DNA of 64,000 bases from Yponomeuta sedellus (Eukaryota > Arthropoda > Insecta > Lepidoptera > Yponomeutidae): NCBI GenBank assembly GCA_934045075.1, contig OW203734.1, forward strand, positions 11,833,016 to 11,897,015, written 5' to 3'. Under the pieces are notes generated by a model. That model made no database searches and was not told the DNA's origin. It saw only the letters and a program-made list of their open reading frames with translations. The position numbers and the translations under genes are program-made. Shown here piece after piece: positions 31,569 to 42,700 of this stretch; the stretch's first letter is position 1; each line of letters begins with the position of its first letter.

Positions 31569-32420
31569 CGGTAAAATGTTACTTATTATGAGAGGACAGC
31601 AGGCAAAGCCTCATTTCATAAAAACTGTTTCATGGCTTACAGTGACAGTTCAAAATACATTGCATAGTTCAAAATACATTGCATTCAAAGTACGTTTTGT
31701 TTTTCATTACGTAATATAAAATCGGTTCAGCAGGTAAAGCCTTAATGTAGTCGTTAATAAATATACATACGCGCGAAAAACATACCCCTCCTTTATTTTT
31801 GCATTCGGGTAGCTAAGGCTGCGTTCAATTATTTTTTGGGTACTAAAACGTAAATGTTGTGGCTTTCTCGGATCAAGGCCATATTATGCCTTAATAACAC
31901 AGATTTATAGATTTGATATAGCTATTTGACAGTGTTAAAAAATAACCCCTTGACTTGACGTTGTTTTCTTACTCACTAGTGACGTCACTAATAAAATTCC
32001 TAGTTTCCTACTATTCCTAGGCGAAGCCATATTGCTAGCGCGTTTGCAAATAAAAATTCATTTTTTATTAATGTTTATTTGCATTTTTTAGAAAAAATAG
32101 GTCTGTACAACATAAAAGCTTCAAAAATTATACTTTCTGTGCACTTATACCAACGAAAAATCTGAGTTGGGTTTTAGAATCCTAGTGCTTAATGCGAGTT
32201 TTTTAACTACCTACTCGATCGCGTTAACCTAAACTCATATTTCTATGGCATCGAGGAAGCGCCACCTAGCGACAAGTATAGAAATTAAAATTGCTGAGTG
32301 CGAGTTGTAATGGTTTACGTTGAGAAGTGAACACGTTTACCAGCCAAAACACGAATAAACGCGAGTGCGAGTTGTACTTGTGACTGTGACAGCGTTTTGC
32401 CAGTTCGAACGGTTAACTTA
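31569..32420. other. Intergenic, nothing firmly recognised
   Basis: AT-rich, with no supported exon. The right flank of the LINE begins with the remainder of its target (CGGTAAAATG). Confidence 0.35.
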
Positions 32421-33343
32421 GGGTGGTATTACACTGGGGTGCGATGCCAGATTACCTTCCCGTGTGCCCTTCCGCTTCCGTTCCTACTGATTCATCTTGA
32501 ACCAGTGGGAAGGGTAAGTGGCAAGGGCCGGTGCACCCTGGGCGCTGGTCAGTAACTTCTCTTTATAGGATCTTGCTGGTCAGCGGCGAAAAATCTGGCG
32601 GGAGGGGTCGCGTGGGCCCTGTTTCACTTTGTGGAGCGGGACCCAGGGGACCAACCGAATGAAGGACCGACTGGGGGGGGCGCCGCGGCGCGGAAGCGCG
32701 CGCGCCTCGTACCAGTCGGACCAGAGTGGCCGCCGGGACGCGGAGGGTCGGGGGACCCTCCGCCTCCATCACGGCGGGCCGGAAGGCGCCCTTGCGTGTT
32801 CCGAGGGTGCCTTCTGGCACGGAGGGGGCCCGCGCGGTCGCTCACCGCCTTCTCTGCTTTCAGAGAAGTGCTGGTGGGCGACGTGACGGGCCTCACGTGT
32901 GGGGCGTGTGGGGACCGGGACGCTTGGGCCCCCACGCGCCTCAACGAGGAGGTGCGCCGCCCTCCCCGTCTCATCGACCGGGTTGCGATGGGATGGAGGG
33001 GGCGGCGCGTTGGGGCGTATGGGGGCCAAGATCATACGCACTTGGCCCCTATGCGCTCCAACGAAGAGATGCGGCGTTCCTTCGCCCTGTTCCTGCGGGC
33101 AGGGTAGGGACGCCGCCGAAGGAGTGCCCGAAAGGGCGCCCGCAGACGGGGTCGCGGAAGTGTGCGCAAGCGTCCCCGTGGCCCCGTCCTTTGCGGTGCG
33201 GAGGAACACCCCAGGAGTTTTAGTCGGTATACCGCCCTTTTCAGGGCGGGGAGTCCGACATAACCACTGTGCTCCCCGGAGCCGGTGGTACCCGTAATTG
33301 GGGTTTCTCCTGGGTGAAAAAAAAAAAAGGGTGGTATTACACT
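32421..33343 (+). mobile_element. GC-rich retroelement copy 1 of a tandem pair
   Basis: The body 32436-33328 (893 bp) is flanked by GGGTGGTATTACACT on both sides (32421-32435 and 33329-33343) and ends in a run of twelve A after TCCTGGGTG. It is strikingly GC-rich and CpG-rich within an AT-rich genome. A near-perfect hairpin (GGGGCCAAG...CTTGGCCCC) lies at 33022-33060, and a similar structured unit with GTGTGGGGACC just upstream. Long ORFs in several frames are a by-product of base composition. It behaves like a short non-LTR element or a large SINE; the family was not recognised. Confidence 0.75.
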
Positions 33344-34258
33344 GGGGTGCGATGCCAGATAACCTTCACGTGTACCCCTCCGCTTTCCGTTCCATCTGAT
33401 TCTCTATGTACCAGATGGAGGGGCAAGGTGGTGGGGTCGGTGCACCCTGAGCGTTAGTCAGTAGGTTGGTATCGGAACTTACTGGCTAACGGCGAATAAT
33501 CTGGCGGGAGGGGTCGCGTGGGCCCTGCTTCACTTTGTGGAGCGGGACCCAGGCGACCAACCGATTGAAGGACCGACTGGGGGGGCGCCGCTGCGCGAAA
33601 GCGCGCGCGCTTCGTACCAGTCGGACCAGAGTGGCCGCCGGGACGCGGAGGGTCGGGGGACCCTCCGCCTCCATCACGGCGGGCCGGAAGGCGCCCTTGC
33701 GTGTTCCGAGGGTGCCTTCTGGCATGGAGGGGGCCCGCGCGGTCGCTCACCGCCTTCTCTGCTTTCAGAGAAGTGCTGGTGGGCGACGTGACGGGCCTCA
33801 CGTGTGGTGCGTGTGGGGACCGGGGTGCGTGGGCCCCCACGCGCCTCAACGAGGAGGTGCGCCGCCCTCCCCGTCTCATCGACCGGGTCGCGATGGGATG
33901 GAGGGGGCGGCGCGTTGGGGCGTGTGGGGGCCAAGATCATACGCACTTGGCCCCTATGCGCTCCAACGAAGAGATGCGGCGTTTTCTAGCCCCGTCGTCG
34001 AGCACCGACGGGGCAGAAGCGCCGCCGAAGGAGTGCCCGAAAGGGCGCCCGCAGACGGGGTCGCGGAAGTGTGCGCAAGCGTCGCCGTGGCCCCGTCCTT
34101 TGCGGTGCGGAGGAACACCCCAGGAGTTTTAGTCGGTATACCGCCCTTTTTTTTTTAGGGCGGGGAGTCCGACATAACCACTGTGCTCCCCCGAGCCGGT
34201 GGTACCCGTAATTGTGGTTTCTCCTGAGTGAAAAAAAACAAAAGGGTGGCATTACACT
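33329..34258 (+). mobile_element. GC-rich retroelement copy 2 of a tandem pair
   Basis: The body 33344-34243 (900 bp) follows copy 1 directly and ends in an A-rich tail and a third copy of the target word, GGGTGGCATTACACT (34244-34258). The main body from about 33500 is nearly identical to copy 1. The first 150 bases are clearly more diverged, and a short segment near 33985-34020 (AGCCCCGTCGTCGAGCACC) replaces a different one in copy 1. The frame 33535-34158 stays open but has no recognised domain. Confidence 0.75.
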
Positions 34259-34795
34259 TATCAAATAACTTTGTCCAATGTACGATTTGATCAAAGAAAT
34301 TGGAAGAAATTGGGCGACTGTAACAAATGTCTTGGAAACACCGATATTTGATCAAATATTAATGACACTTAAATCAAAATGGCTGCAAACAAGATATCGT
34401 GGACGATTCCAATGACAATATTTTTAATAAATACTTTTTTTTGTTTTGACTTTTGGTTTTTCATTAACACCCTTACTCATACTCAATGCTCGATTAGCGC
34501 GGTAGTAAAGTTATTCAATTGGATCTGTCAAACTCGCACTAAGCACTCAGATCCTGACGTTTGCGATAGCATGTTTGACAAGTCCCTCCACCTCCACAGT
34601 CGCCCGTTCCGTTCGCGACTTTAGACAAAACAGACATGTTGCTACTGATGTTGTAATGCTATGTGCTATACTATAACATATTACAGTACTAAGCCTTGTG
34701 CATATTAAAAATAAGAAACTGCCAATTGCCTACCAAATCCGCGCCTTAAGCAGGGTCGGACTGGGTCTAAGGAGCCCGGGCGGCATTATGACCTA
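34259..34795. other. Intergenic between retroelement pair and MITE
   Basis: AT-rich. GATTTGATCAAAG and TTTGATCAAATATT hint at a small inverted-repeat element that was the target of the retroelement. No gene is supported. Confidence 0.3.
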
Positions 34796-35363
34796 AGGGT
34801 CAACTCACACCGAAAGAGCGGCGAAGGGCAGCGAAGCGCGGAGTCACGGAGTCCCGCGACTTCTCGAGCATTCCAGCGACTTCTCGAGCAGTCGCGGGAA
34901 TCCGCGCGCCTTCCCGAGCCCACCCGCGATGAATTCATGGGTCGCTCTCCTATGCGCAGTCTCAATTTCAACAAAACTCGAGGAAACTTGTGTTTAAGCA
35001 GTGAAAATAGGTATTTTGGAATTAATTATTATTGCACATATAAAGAAGAAAAGGAAGAGGCCGAAGAGATAAGGAGGGAAAGATTTAAAAGATTGATATT
35101 GGGATATTGCCAGCGGCCGCTCGGCGCTCGCGACTGCTCGAACATTCTCGGGACTTCCCGCAATTTCTCACGCAGTCGCACGGCTCCGTTTATGGAATTC
35201 CCCGAAATTCCTGCGGCGCCGCGGGCATCCGCGCGACTCGTTCGAGTTTCTCATGCGATAATAAGTATTATGGAAATGATAATAAAGTTGAAATTCATAT
35301 GAAACTGAAACTGCGCTCCGCTTCGCTGCCCTTCGCCGCTCTTTCGGTGTGAGTTGACCCTTA
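34794..35363. mobile_element. Non-autonomous DNA transposon with about 45-bp terminal inverted repeats
   Basis: The left end starts AGGGTCAACTCACACCGAAA after TA (34794-34795). The right end is its reverse complement, before TA (35362-35363). The inverted repeats extend about 45 bp (AGCGGCGAAGGGCAGCGAAG). The TA duplication suggests a Tc1/mariner-type mobiliser. The interior has repeated GC-rich words (GCGACTTCTCGAGCA twice, and a decayed version near 35130-35190). An ORF at 34937-35302 shows no recognised domain. Confidence 0.7.
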
Positions 35364-35875
35364 GGGGCATGTCACATAGGTATATACCATCAGGGGGATG
35401 AGTCTCTAAAATACATAGTCGTTCAATAGACTCATCATAATATATTAATCGGGTAATGGTAGGTAATAAACTGCTCTTATCAGACAATTATTTTTAATAA
35501 CCCCAAGCGGGTACAATTTTTAAATTAAATTACCTATATTTACAAAAAAGAGAAAGCTCGTATTGAGGTCAAAGTAGCATTAAGATAAGAATATTCAGAT
35601 GAGTTGCAACAACACAACATTGCTCTCAACATAGTATTTGATAGAGTGATCACACGGAACCTACTGAGCCTACAGAGTTCTTAAGGCGCTACGCAGTGCT
35701 AATTAGCGCATCCAATGAAAAAACAAACATACCTATCTTTTGTAACGCGCTTAATAGATATTGTAGCTCTTTGTAGAAGATACTGAGAAGACCTTGGTCT
35801 AAGAAAGTAAGACTTTAGAGCTTTTGCTAAAAACGGCCGTTTTTCACAGAAATCTTTTAATATCCTAGGTTAGTT
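35364..35875. other. Intergenic, nothing recognised
   Basis: No exon, RNA gene or bounded repeat seen. Confidence 0.3.
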
Positions 35876-36128
35876 AGTTAGACCTGAGATTTCCGCACTT
35901 AGCCTCATAGTTGGGCCATTGTACGTAGCAAGCGCTGAGGTACGCTAACACCTCAGACACTAGGGTTTCCTTACGATGTTTTCCTTCACCGTCAGCGAGT
36001 AGTATTGCTACTATAATTTCACAAATGTACATAACTTAGAAAACAAAGTCATTGGTACATGCCGGGGTTCGAACCCACGACCTCCCGATTGAGAAGCCGG
36101 CGTTCTACACCGCTCCGCTACCACCGCT
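35876..36128 (-). repeat. SINE family 2, full-length
   Basis: The best-preserved copy: tRNA-like head with box B GGTTCGAACCC, TTCTCAATCGGGAGG arm, body with GGTGAAGGAAAACATCGTAA and 3' end GCTAAGTGCGGAAATCTCAG. It lies 3' of the CAF-1 gene in the same orientation. Confidence 0.85.
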
Positions 36129-36727
36129 CCTAGGTTCTAGTGTAGGTTCTAAAAATACTTGTTAAGATTTCTGAGTTTTTTAGGTGACATATATAATAAA
36201 AAAGTTGGTATTTATTCCATTGGTGGTGCTAGTTGTCATCACATAGTACCTTAATATAAACCCCATTGAGTGCCATCTCACTTTGCCTATCGGCCTATTT
36301 GCCTTCGGCATGCACAGTTTAAAGAGGTCACGTGGAGGAAGAATACCACAATACCAATTTACTCAGAACCTGGACGAGGCAATCAAGCAAGAAGTAAATG
36401 TTACTCTTTACTGTGAATACTCATTGTGGTTGGAAGCTTTCCTTAACTTGGCCTTAGATTAAAATTAGGATGCATCAGCTACAAATTCCACTAAAATAAT
36501 GTCAATTACAAAATAATACTAAAAATATCTGAAACTGTCCTGCATCATTCATTGCTGTAGCTTAGAGATTAGAAATCCAAAAAAGGATATTCTTTTCAGA
36601 GGAGCGACTGGTCCCTTCATGAACGCCTGGACCAATATAACATATCCTGACACAGACATCCTGTCGTGATACCAGAGCATTAGTTTTGTTCATCAATCAT
36701 CACTTACTCAAAAACTCAAATATTATG
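36129..36727. other. CAF-1 3' flank
   Basis: Probably contains the CAF-1 3' untranslated region. The nearest minus-strand AATAAA found is at 36211-36216, about 510 bases past the stop, so the poly(A) site is uncertain. Confidence 0.35.
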
Positions 36728-39700
36728 TTAAGGGGATTTCAATTTAGTCAAGAACGAATTTATACCCAGCTGATTTTTCTTCACTTCAGGCGTATTCTTT
36801 TTGGGTTCAACCTTCTTGGTTTCTGGTTTGGGCTTTTCAGCTTTAGTTTTTTTCTTTTTATCGCTTTTGGGACTGGCCTGTTCGCCTTCAGGCGCCTTTT
36901 TCTTTCTGACCTTCTTTTTCTCTGTGTCCTCAGATTCCGGAGCAGGCTGGAGAAAAGGCGTTAGGTCTTCCATGACCATAGCTAGTTTGCCGAAGTAGTT
37001 CCATAACGCATCCACGCATTTGTCGGGCCTTCCGCCATCGCTGGTCTCCCAGATCAAGCCGTAGAGCCTAGGCTTGAGTTTTTCAGTTGGTTTCTTCAAT
37101 TCCGATTCAAATTCGTCTTCGAGATGCTTCAGCCTAGCTTTTTGCGTTTCGGGGGAGAAGGAAAGAATGTCACGGTCTTCTTCTTCATCCATTGTGGCTT
37201 CCTGGAAATTTAAAAGTATTTTTATTAAACAAGAGCCATATTTTATAAGTACCGCACCATTTTCTGTCAAGATGAAAATTCTGCATGTAAATACACGCGC
37301 TAGTTTGAATAACTGAACACATAGTAACATGGTTACATAACAACTGAGTTTGTTATTGGGGTAACGCTGGGCACAAAGACTTTGAAGGCAACCTTTTACT
37401 TGTACTAAGGCTGAAGTCTGACCATAATATATTCACCATGTTGGATAACAACTCAATTAGGTTTCATGGCAGCTAACTTCATCTATAACATAGCCGTGGG
37501 CCATGAAGATCTTGTGGTCACCACTTGCACAAAAGTTCCATGTCTCACAAACTAAGGAAAAGCTACCTGACCTCGAGTCAGAGATAGCTGTGGGGCACAA
37601 AGACTCGTTGTGAAACTCATAGTCATGCTCGGGCTCCGCGTTACTGTCAGCGGAGATCCTGTCGAGGCTCTCGCCAGACTCTGCTCCTCTAGCTAGAAAA
37701 GCGTCTAGGCTAAAGAGCAACTGACCTCATCACTGAGATAGCCGTGGGGCACGAAGACCTCGTTGTCAACCTCATAGTCATCCTCGGGCTCCGCGTCACT
37801 GCCGGCGGCGCTCCCGTCGAGACTCTCGCCCTCTTGCTCCTCCTCCCATTCGTCGTCACTATCCACCTCGTAGTCGAGGTGTTTCTGATAAAAAAAATTT
37901 TATTGAGCAGAACAAAACTTATAAATGATGCAAATTACTTCCACCAGATGTCGCTGCCTGTATGTAATACAGAGAATATTGTAAAGAGGTTCGAAATTTC
38001 ACTGATGCCGGTGAGTCGCCCATTAGCTCAGTTGGAAGAGCGCTGGCACGGATAGCCAGAGGTCGCGGGTTCGAGTCCCGGCATGGGTGGAATTTTTAGC
38101 CTCTAAAATAGGTTTTTAAAACTTATAAAGTAACTGTGAACACCAAACTAATTTAAATTGTATCTTGGGGTTCACAGTGCTCCATTCGGTATGAACTAAA
38201 ATATATCACAACATACCTATTATATCTTCCATATCAAAATAAAGTAAGAAATAACATGCATATGGCAAAACTATGATATGGCTCAAATATATTTTAAATT
38301 ATATAAAACTACATATAACATAACGAGGTTTGAAGATGTCTAGAGTTTGGAGAAAGGGCTGTTTGAAACAGTAATATCCTAATAATATTAAGATGATTAT
38401 TTCATGTTAGTTTAGTCAAGCAGTATTGTTATTTTGCTCCTTGGCTTACTGATGGACTAAGTTCAATGTGAACTGGTTACGCGCACCAAATCCTGAGCGA
38501 TTCCCATCATTTAACAGTCAAACTATTATGAAATTTAAAAGTTACACAATTGGAATCGCTCAGGATTTGATGTGCGTAATTAGCAATGTTCAGTGCTCGT
38601 GGCCATATCAGCTAGGCAGCGCTTAAGTAACAAATGTGTTGCTAACTGGTACAAATGATTTGTCAGGCTCTATAATTACACTCCTGGACAGATCTATTGG
38701 CCCACCTTAGAGTTCAGGTTTCGATGGCCCCTACCTAAATATGGTTGCTAGATTGAACAAAAACTATTGATGCAGTTTTAAACCTGATACATTTTACATA
38801 AACCTGGTTCAAAACTGAATAAAAACTTTTTCCTTGACCTAATATAAATTTTTAGCAAGGACTAAATGAAACTGAAAATGCAAGGTGGGCCAATAGATGT
38901 GTCCAGAAGTGTATGATATTTATCATCATAGGTCTCAATATTATGGAATGCGGTGTCACGCATTTGAGAATGTTGCAGGAAATGTAGATAGTGGCTTCTA
39001 TTTTTAAAAATGTTGTCATTTAATAATACAGAAGTTGTATCACTTACCTCATCCTGTTGAAAGGGCCTACGCGGCTTGACAACTGCGCTTTTCTTGCGCC
39101 ACGTACCCCAGTACGGCGGCCGTCGGTTCTCGTGGAAGCTGAACAGTTTCGGCTTAAGTTTCTCCCGAACCGCTGATTCGCAGGTTATCACTTCGCCAAC
39201 GTCGTCCAGGGTAGGCAGTTCATCTTCTGGACATAAAATAATGAAGCAATTAAGGGTCAGTCAGGAACAAGTAATAAATTAGGCTTTTAGAAGTACCATT
39301 AGATAATGCCCTAAATAAATCCTCTATAGAAAATTTCTTTTAATTTCTTTTCTTTATAGATAATAATTTGACAGCTTCAATGCCACACTCAACCAATTTT
39401 GGTTTATGGAAATAGAAGTATAGATAGTTTTACTCCCTCTACGTATAGATTGTTTATACAGCATTTAATAGCACTTTACCTATACCAGATACAGGTGAAG
39501 TGATCAGACAAAGAACAAATTTCCAATAACTTCATAGAATTTAAGATGGTGGATTTAATATTATCAGATTGAACTATTGGCAATTAGTGAGTAGTTTAAA
39601 TCAGTTACAAATCAAATACAAATACTGCAATAGAAGAAGTCATCTGATTTATAAAGTTTCATACTTTGCATGGGTGAGGCTGTACTTGCACAGGAATATT

Positions 39701-42700
39701 AAAAAAAATCAGAAAAAATGATAAAAGCTGAAGTTGATGGTTAAACGCACTATCGCATTATGAATACCGCTGGCATTTTTATCATCACACCATCTATCAA
39801 ACTAATATTATTATAATTATATAATCAGTTATCACATCACAGTATTCTGTAGTATTCTGAGCGCAGTATTCTAGGTGTAAAAAGAATTGACAGGATTCGT
39901 AATACAATGCTGCGCTCCAGAACCAAAATTGTCGATGTTGGAGCTGCAGCCGCTAAGATGAAGTGGAACTGGGCGGGTCATCTAAGCCGTATGGGCCCAG
40001 AGAGGTGGGCAAAAATCGTCACTGACTGGGTTCCGCGCGACGGATATCGCAAACGTGGCCGACCCAAGCGGAGATGGCGGGACGACCTTACAACCTTTCT
40101 GCCGGACTGGCAGCAAGTGGCCATGAACAGTAAGGAATGGAAGACAAAAGGGGAGGCCTTTGCCCAGCAGTGGGACACAATGGAGGCTACATAAAAAAAA
40201 AAAATCACATCACTTCACACTCATATTATGAAGGCGAAAGTTTGTGAGTGTGTATGTTTGTTACTTCTTCACATCTAAACGGCTGGAGCGATTTTAGTAA
40301 AATTTGGTATGGAGTTAGCTGACACTCTGGATAAACACATAGGCTACGTATTACTACGGGAAAATATCTTATTCTCATGGGAAAATCAATTATTTTCCCT
40401 AATAAACGGCGCGTAGCACCGCGGGGCACAGCTAGTAACAAAATAAAAAGCAATAGCATTAGAACTAATAGTGTGGATATGGCCACATACAATCAATATA
40501 TGGCCACAACCATTCTTTAAGAAATTTGCTTACCAATGATCATGATATCATCATCTTTCTCACTCAAGGGCCATGTCTTGCTACTAGCCGCTGGTTTCAC
40601 TCCATTCTTTAGAAGCTGCAAGTACAAATCCTTATTATATTGCTCTTTCAGGAAACCATCTAGTGTCTTTCTGCGGTCTTCTGTGAAGTCTTGTCGGACA
40701 GTTGGAGCCAGTCTCATGTCAGATTTTATTGTGAAGCTAGACAGCATATTGTTCTGGATAATAGGGCCGGTTACAGCTTGATCTTTGTCAGTTTTCTGTT
40801 TTGATACAAAAAATTTGCCAAATGCTTCGGCTGCCTTCTTTTTCTTGAGTTCCTGTTCTTGTTTTTCAAGTTCAAGGGCCTCTTGCCGCTTCCGTTTCTC
40901 TTCCTCGCGTGTTTCTTTTTCTTTTTTTCTTTGTTCTTCTTTTTCTTCTCTCTCTTTCTTCTTCTGCTCTTCTTTTTCCTCCTTCTCCTTCTTTCTTTGT
41001 TCCTCTTTTTCCTCTCTTAGTTCTGAAAGGTGGAGATTGTTATTAATAAAAACTGTATTTGTACGGATATTTCCTTGTTTAATTTTATATTTTACAATTT
41101 TCCAATGTTTCGGCACTTTTGCAACTACCATGGTCCCGGAAGACTTAGGTGACAGGTGTCACATTCTTAAGATAGTTTTAAAGAGTTAAACCCAGTTGAT
41201 AATAGGAACTCCTCTCAGACCAATTATGTAATTCTTTACATCCAATCTGCTATTAAAAGCATATAACTCCGGACATACGATTTGACACAGGGAAATTTCT
41301 TCCGTTCATTAATGAGCATTTTAATATCAACGTAGGTATTGATAGAATCCATAAAGCTTTTATACCTACCATTTAAGTTACTGCCAAGAAAGTATGATTA
41401 GCTCATGTATTTTAAGAAACAAGCCTTGTGAAGATAAAAAATTTGTTTTATTTAATTTTACTTTAGAGTTATGATAAAATAATATGTTTAGTGTTAGTGT
41501 TATGATAAAATAATATGTTTAGTTGGGAGTGGAAGATTTGAAAATTTGAAGTTTAAATGCACATTCATACAAGAAAATTACATACCTTTACTCCATTACA
41601 AAGCACAGACCTTTATGAGACAAATTAGAATTATAGATTGAAACTATGCTAAGTAAAAACCAGACCAAACTTGCTATCTTCAGTGATGATCAATAAGTAA
41701 TGGCAATTTTTTTTTGTTAATTTAAAAGGTTTTAATTAATAGTCCAAACCCTTACTTTTCTCCTGTTCTTTCAGCTTCTCTTTTTCTTCTCGCTCCTTCT
41801 TTTTAGCTTCTTCTTTCTCCTCCCTCTCTTTTTTCTTTTGATCCTCTTTCTCCTTCTTCATCCTGTCTCTTTCTTCTTTTTCTTGCTGTCTTTTTTTCTC
41901 ACGATCCTGCTTCTCTTTTTCGCGTTCCTCTCGCTTTTTTGATGATTCCAGTTTCTTTTGGAGCTAGAAACATTATAAGAGCATAATAAGTAATAGCTGA
42001 CCTCGCAAACTTAGTTTTTCCACATTCATTAGACGAGCTGTTCTCAGATCTGCCAAAGGGTTGGCTATAGACTTTGGACTCATGATAATAATTGTGATCT
42101 TAATATGTTATATGAGGGCTTGGTAAGCTTTAATTAGGACCATTTCATCCACTTTCAAGTCTAAGAATCATACCTAGACATAAAAATTTATAACATAGGT
42201 TGAATTATGGGCAAAAACCTTAGGTTAGGTTACATTAGAATAGTGATAAAATCATAGCCAGTATGGGTTATGGTAGGTTGCATTGTGAGTGTAAACTGTA
42301 TGAAAGGTTAGAACAGTAATTTGGATTTGGAGCTCCCACACCTGAAAAACATTGACATGAACCAATCATTGATTAAGTACCTGAATGTACCTTACATTAG
42401 AAATATAATAATTCATGACGATACTGTTGTGGATTTACATAGTTTATCGATACCTTAATTCGCAAACCGGCTAACTCCACTTTTGTGAAAAAAAATATTA
42501 TGATGCCGTTTTTTTCCTACAGTAACTGCGCGTAATCAGGAAATAACAGTAACTCCATTTAAAGCCTATTTTTTGCGTAAATTGCTGTTCGAAAATCAGA
42601 CAACTCCATGCGTTTGAGAGCGCGCGAATTTTGACAGCTAACTCCGCTCAGTCGGCCATTTTGTATGGCGTCACAGGACGAACACCTTGTAGCTCCAGAT

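Noticed and set aside
32563..34294. Many long overlapping ORFs on both strands in the GC-rich tandem element
   Set aside because: They overlap in several frames, are low in information and follow from the scarcity of stop codons in GC-rich DNA; no domain was recognised in any frame.
37457..37720. Functional mutually exclusive CAF-1 exon
   Set aside because: The frame is open, but no acceptor in the correct phase was found and the homologous segments change frame relative to the exon; kept as dead duplication.
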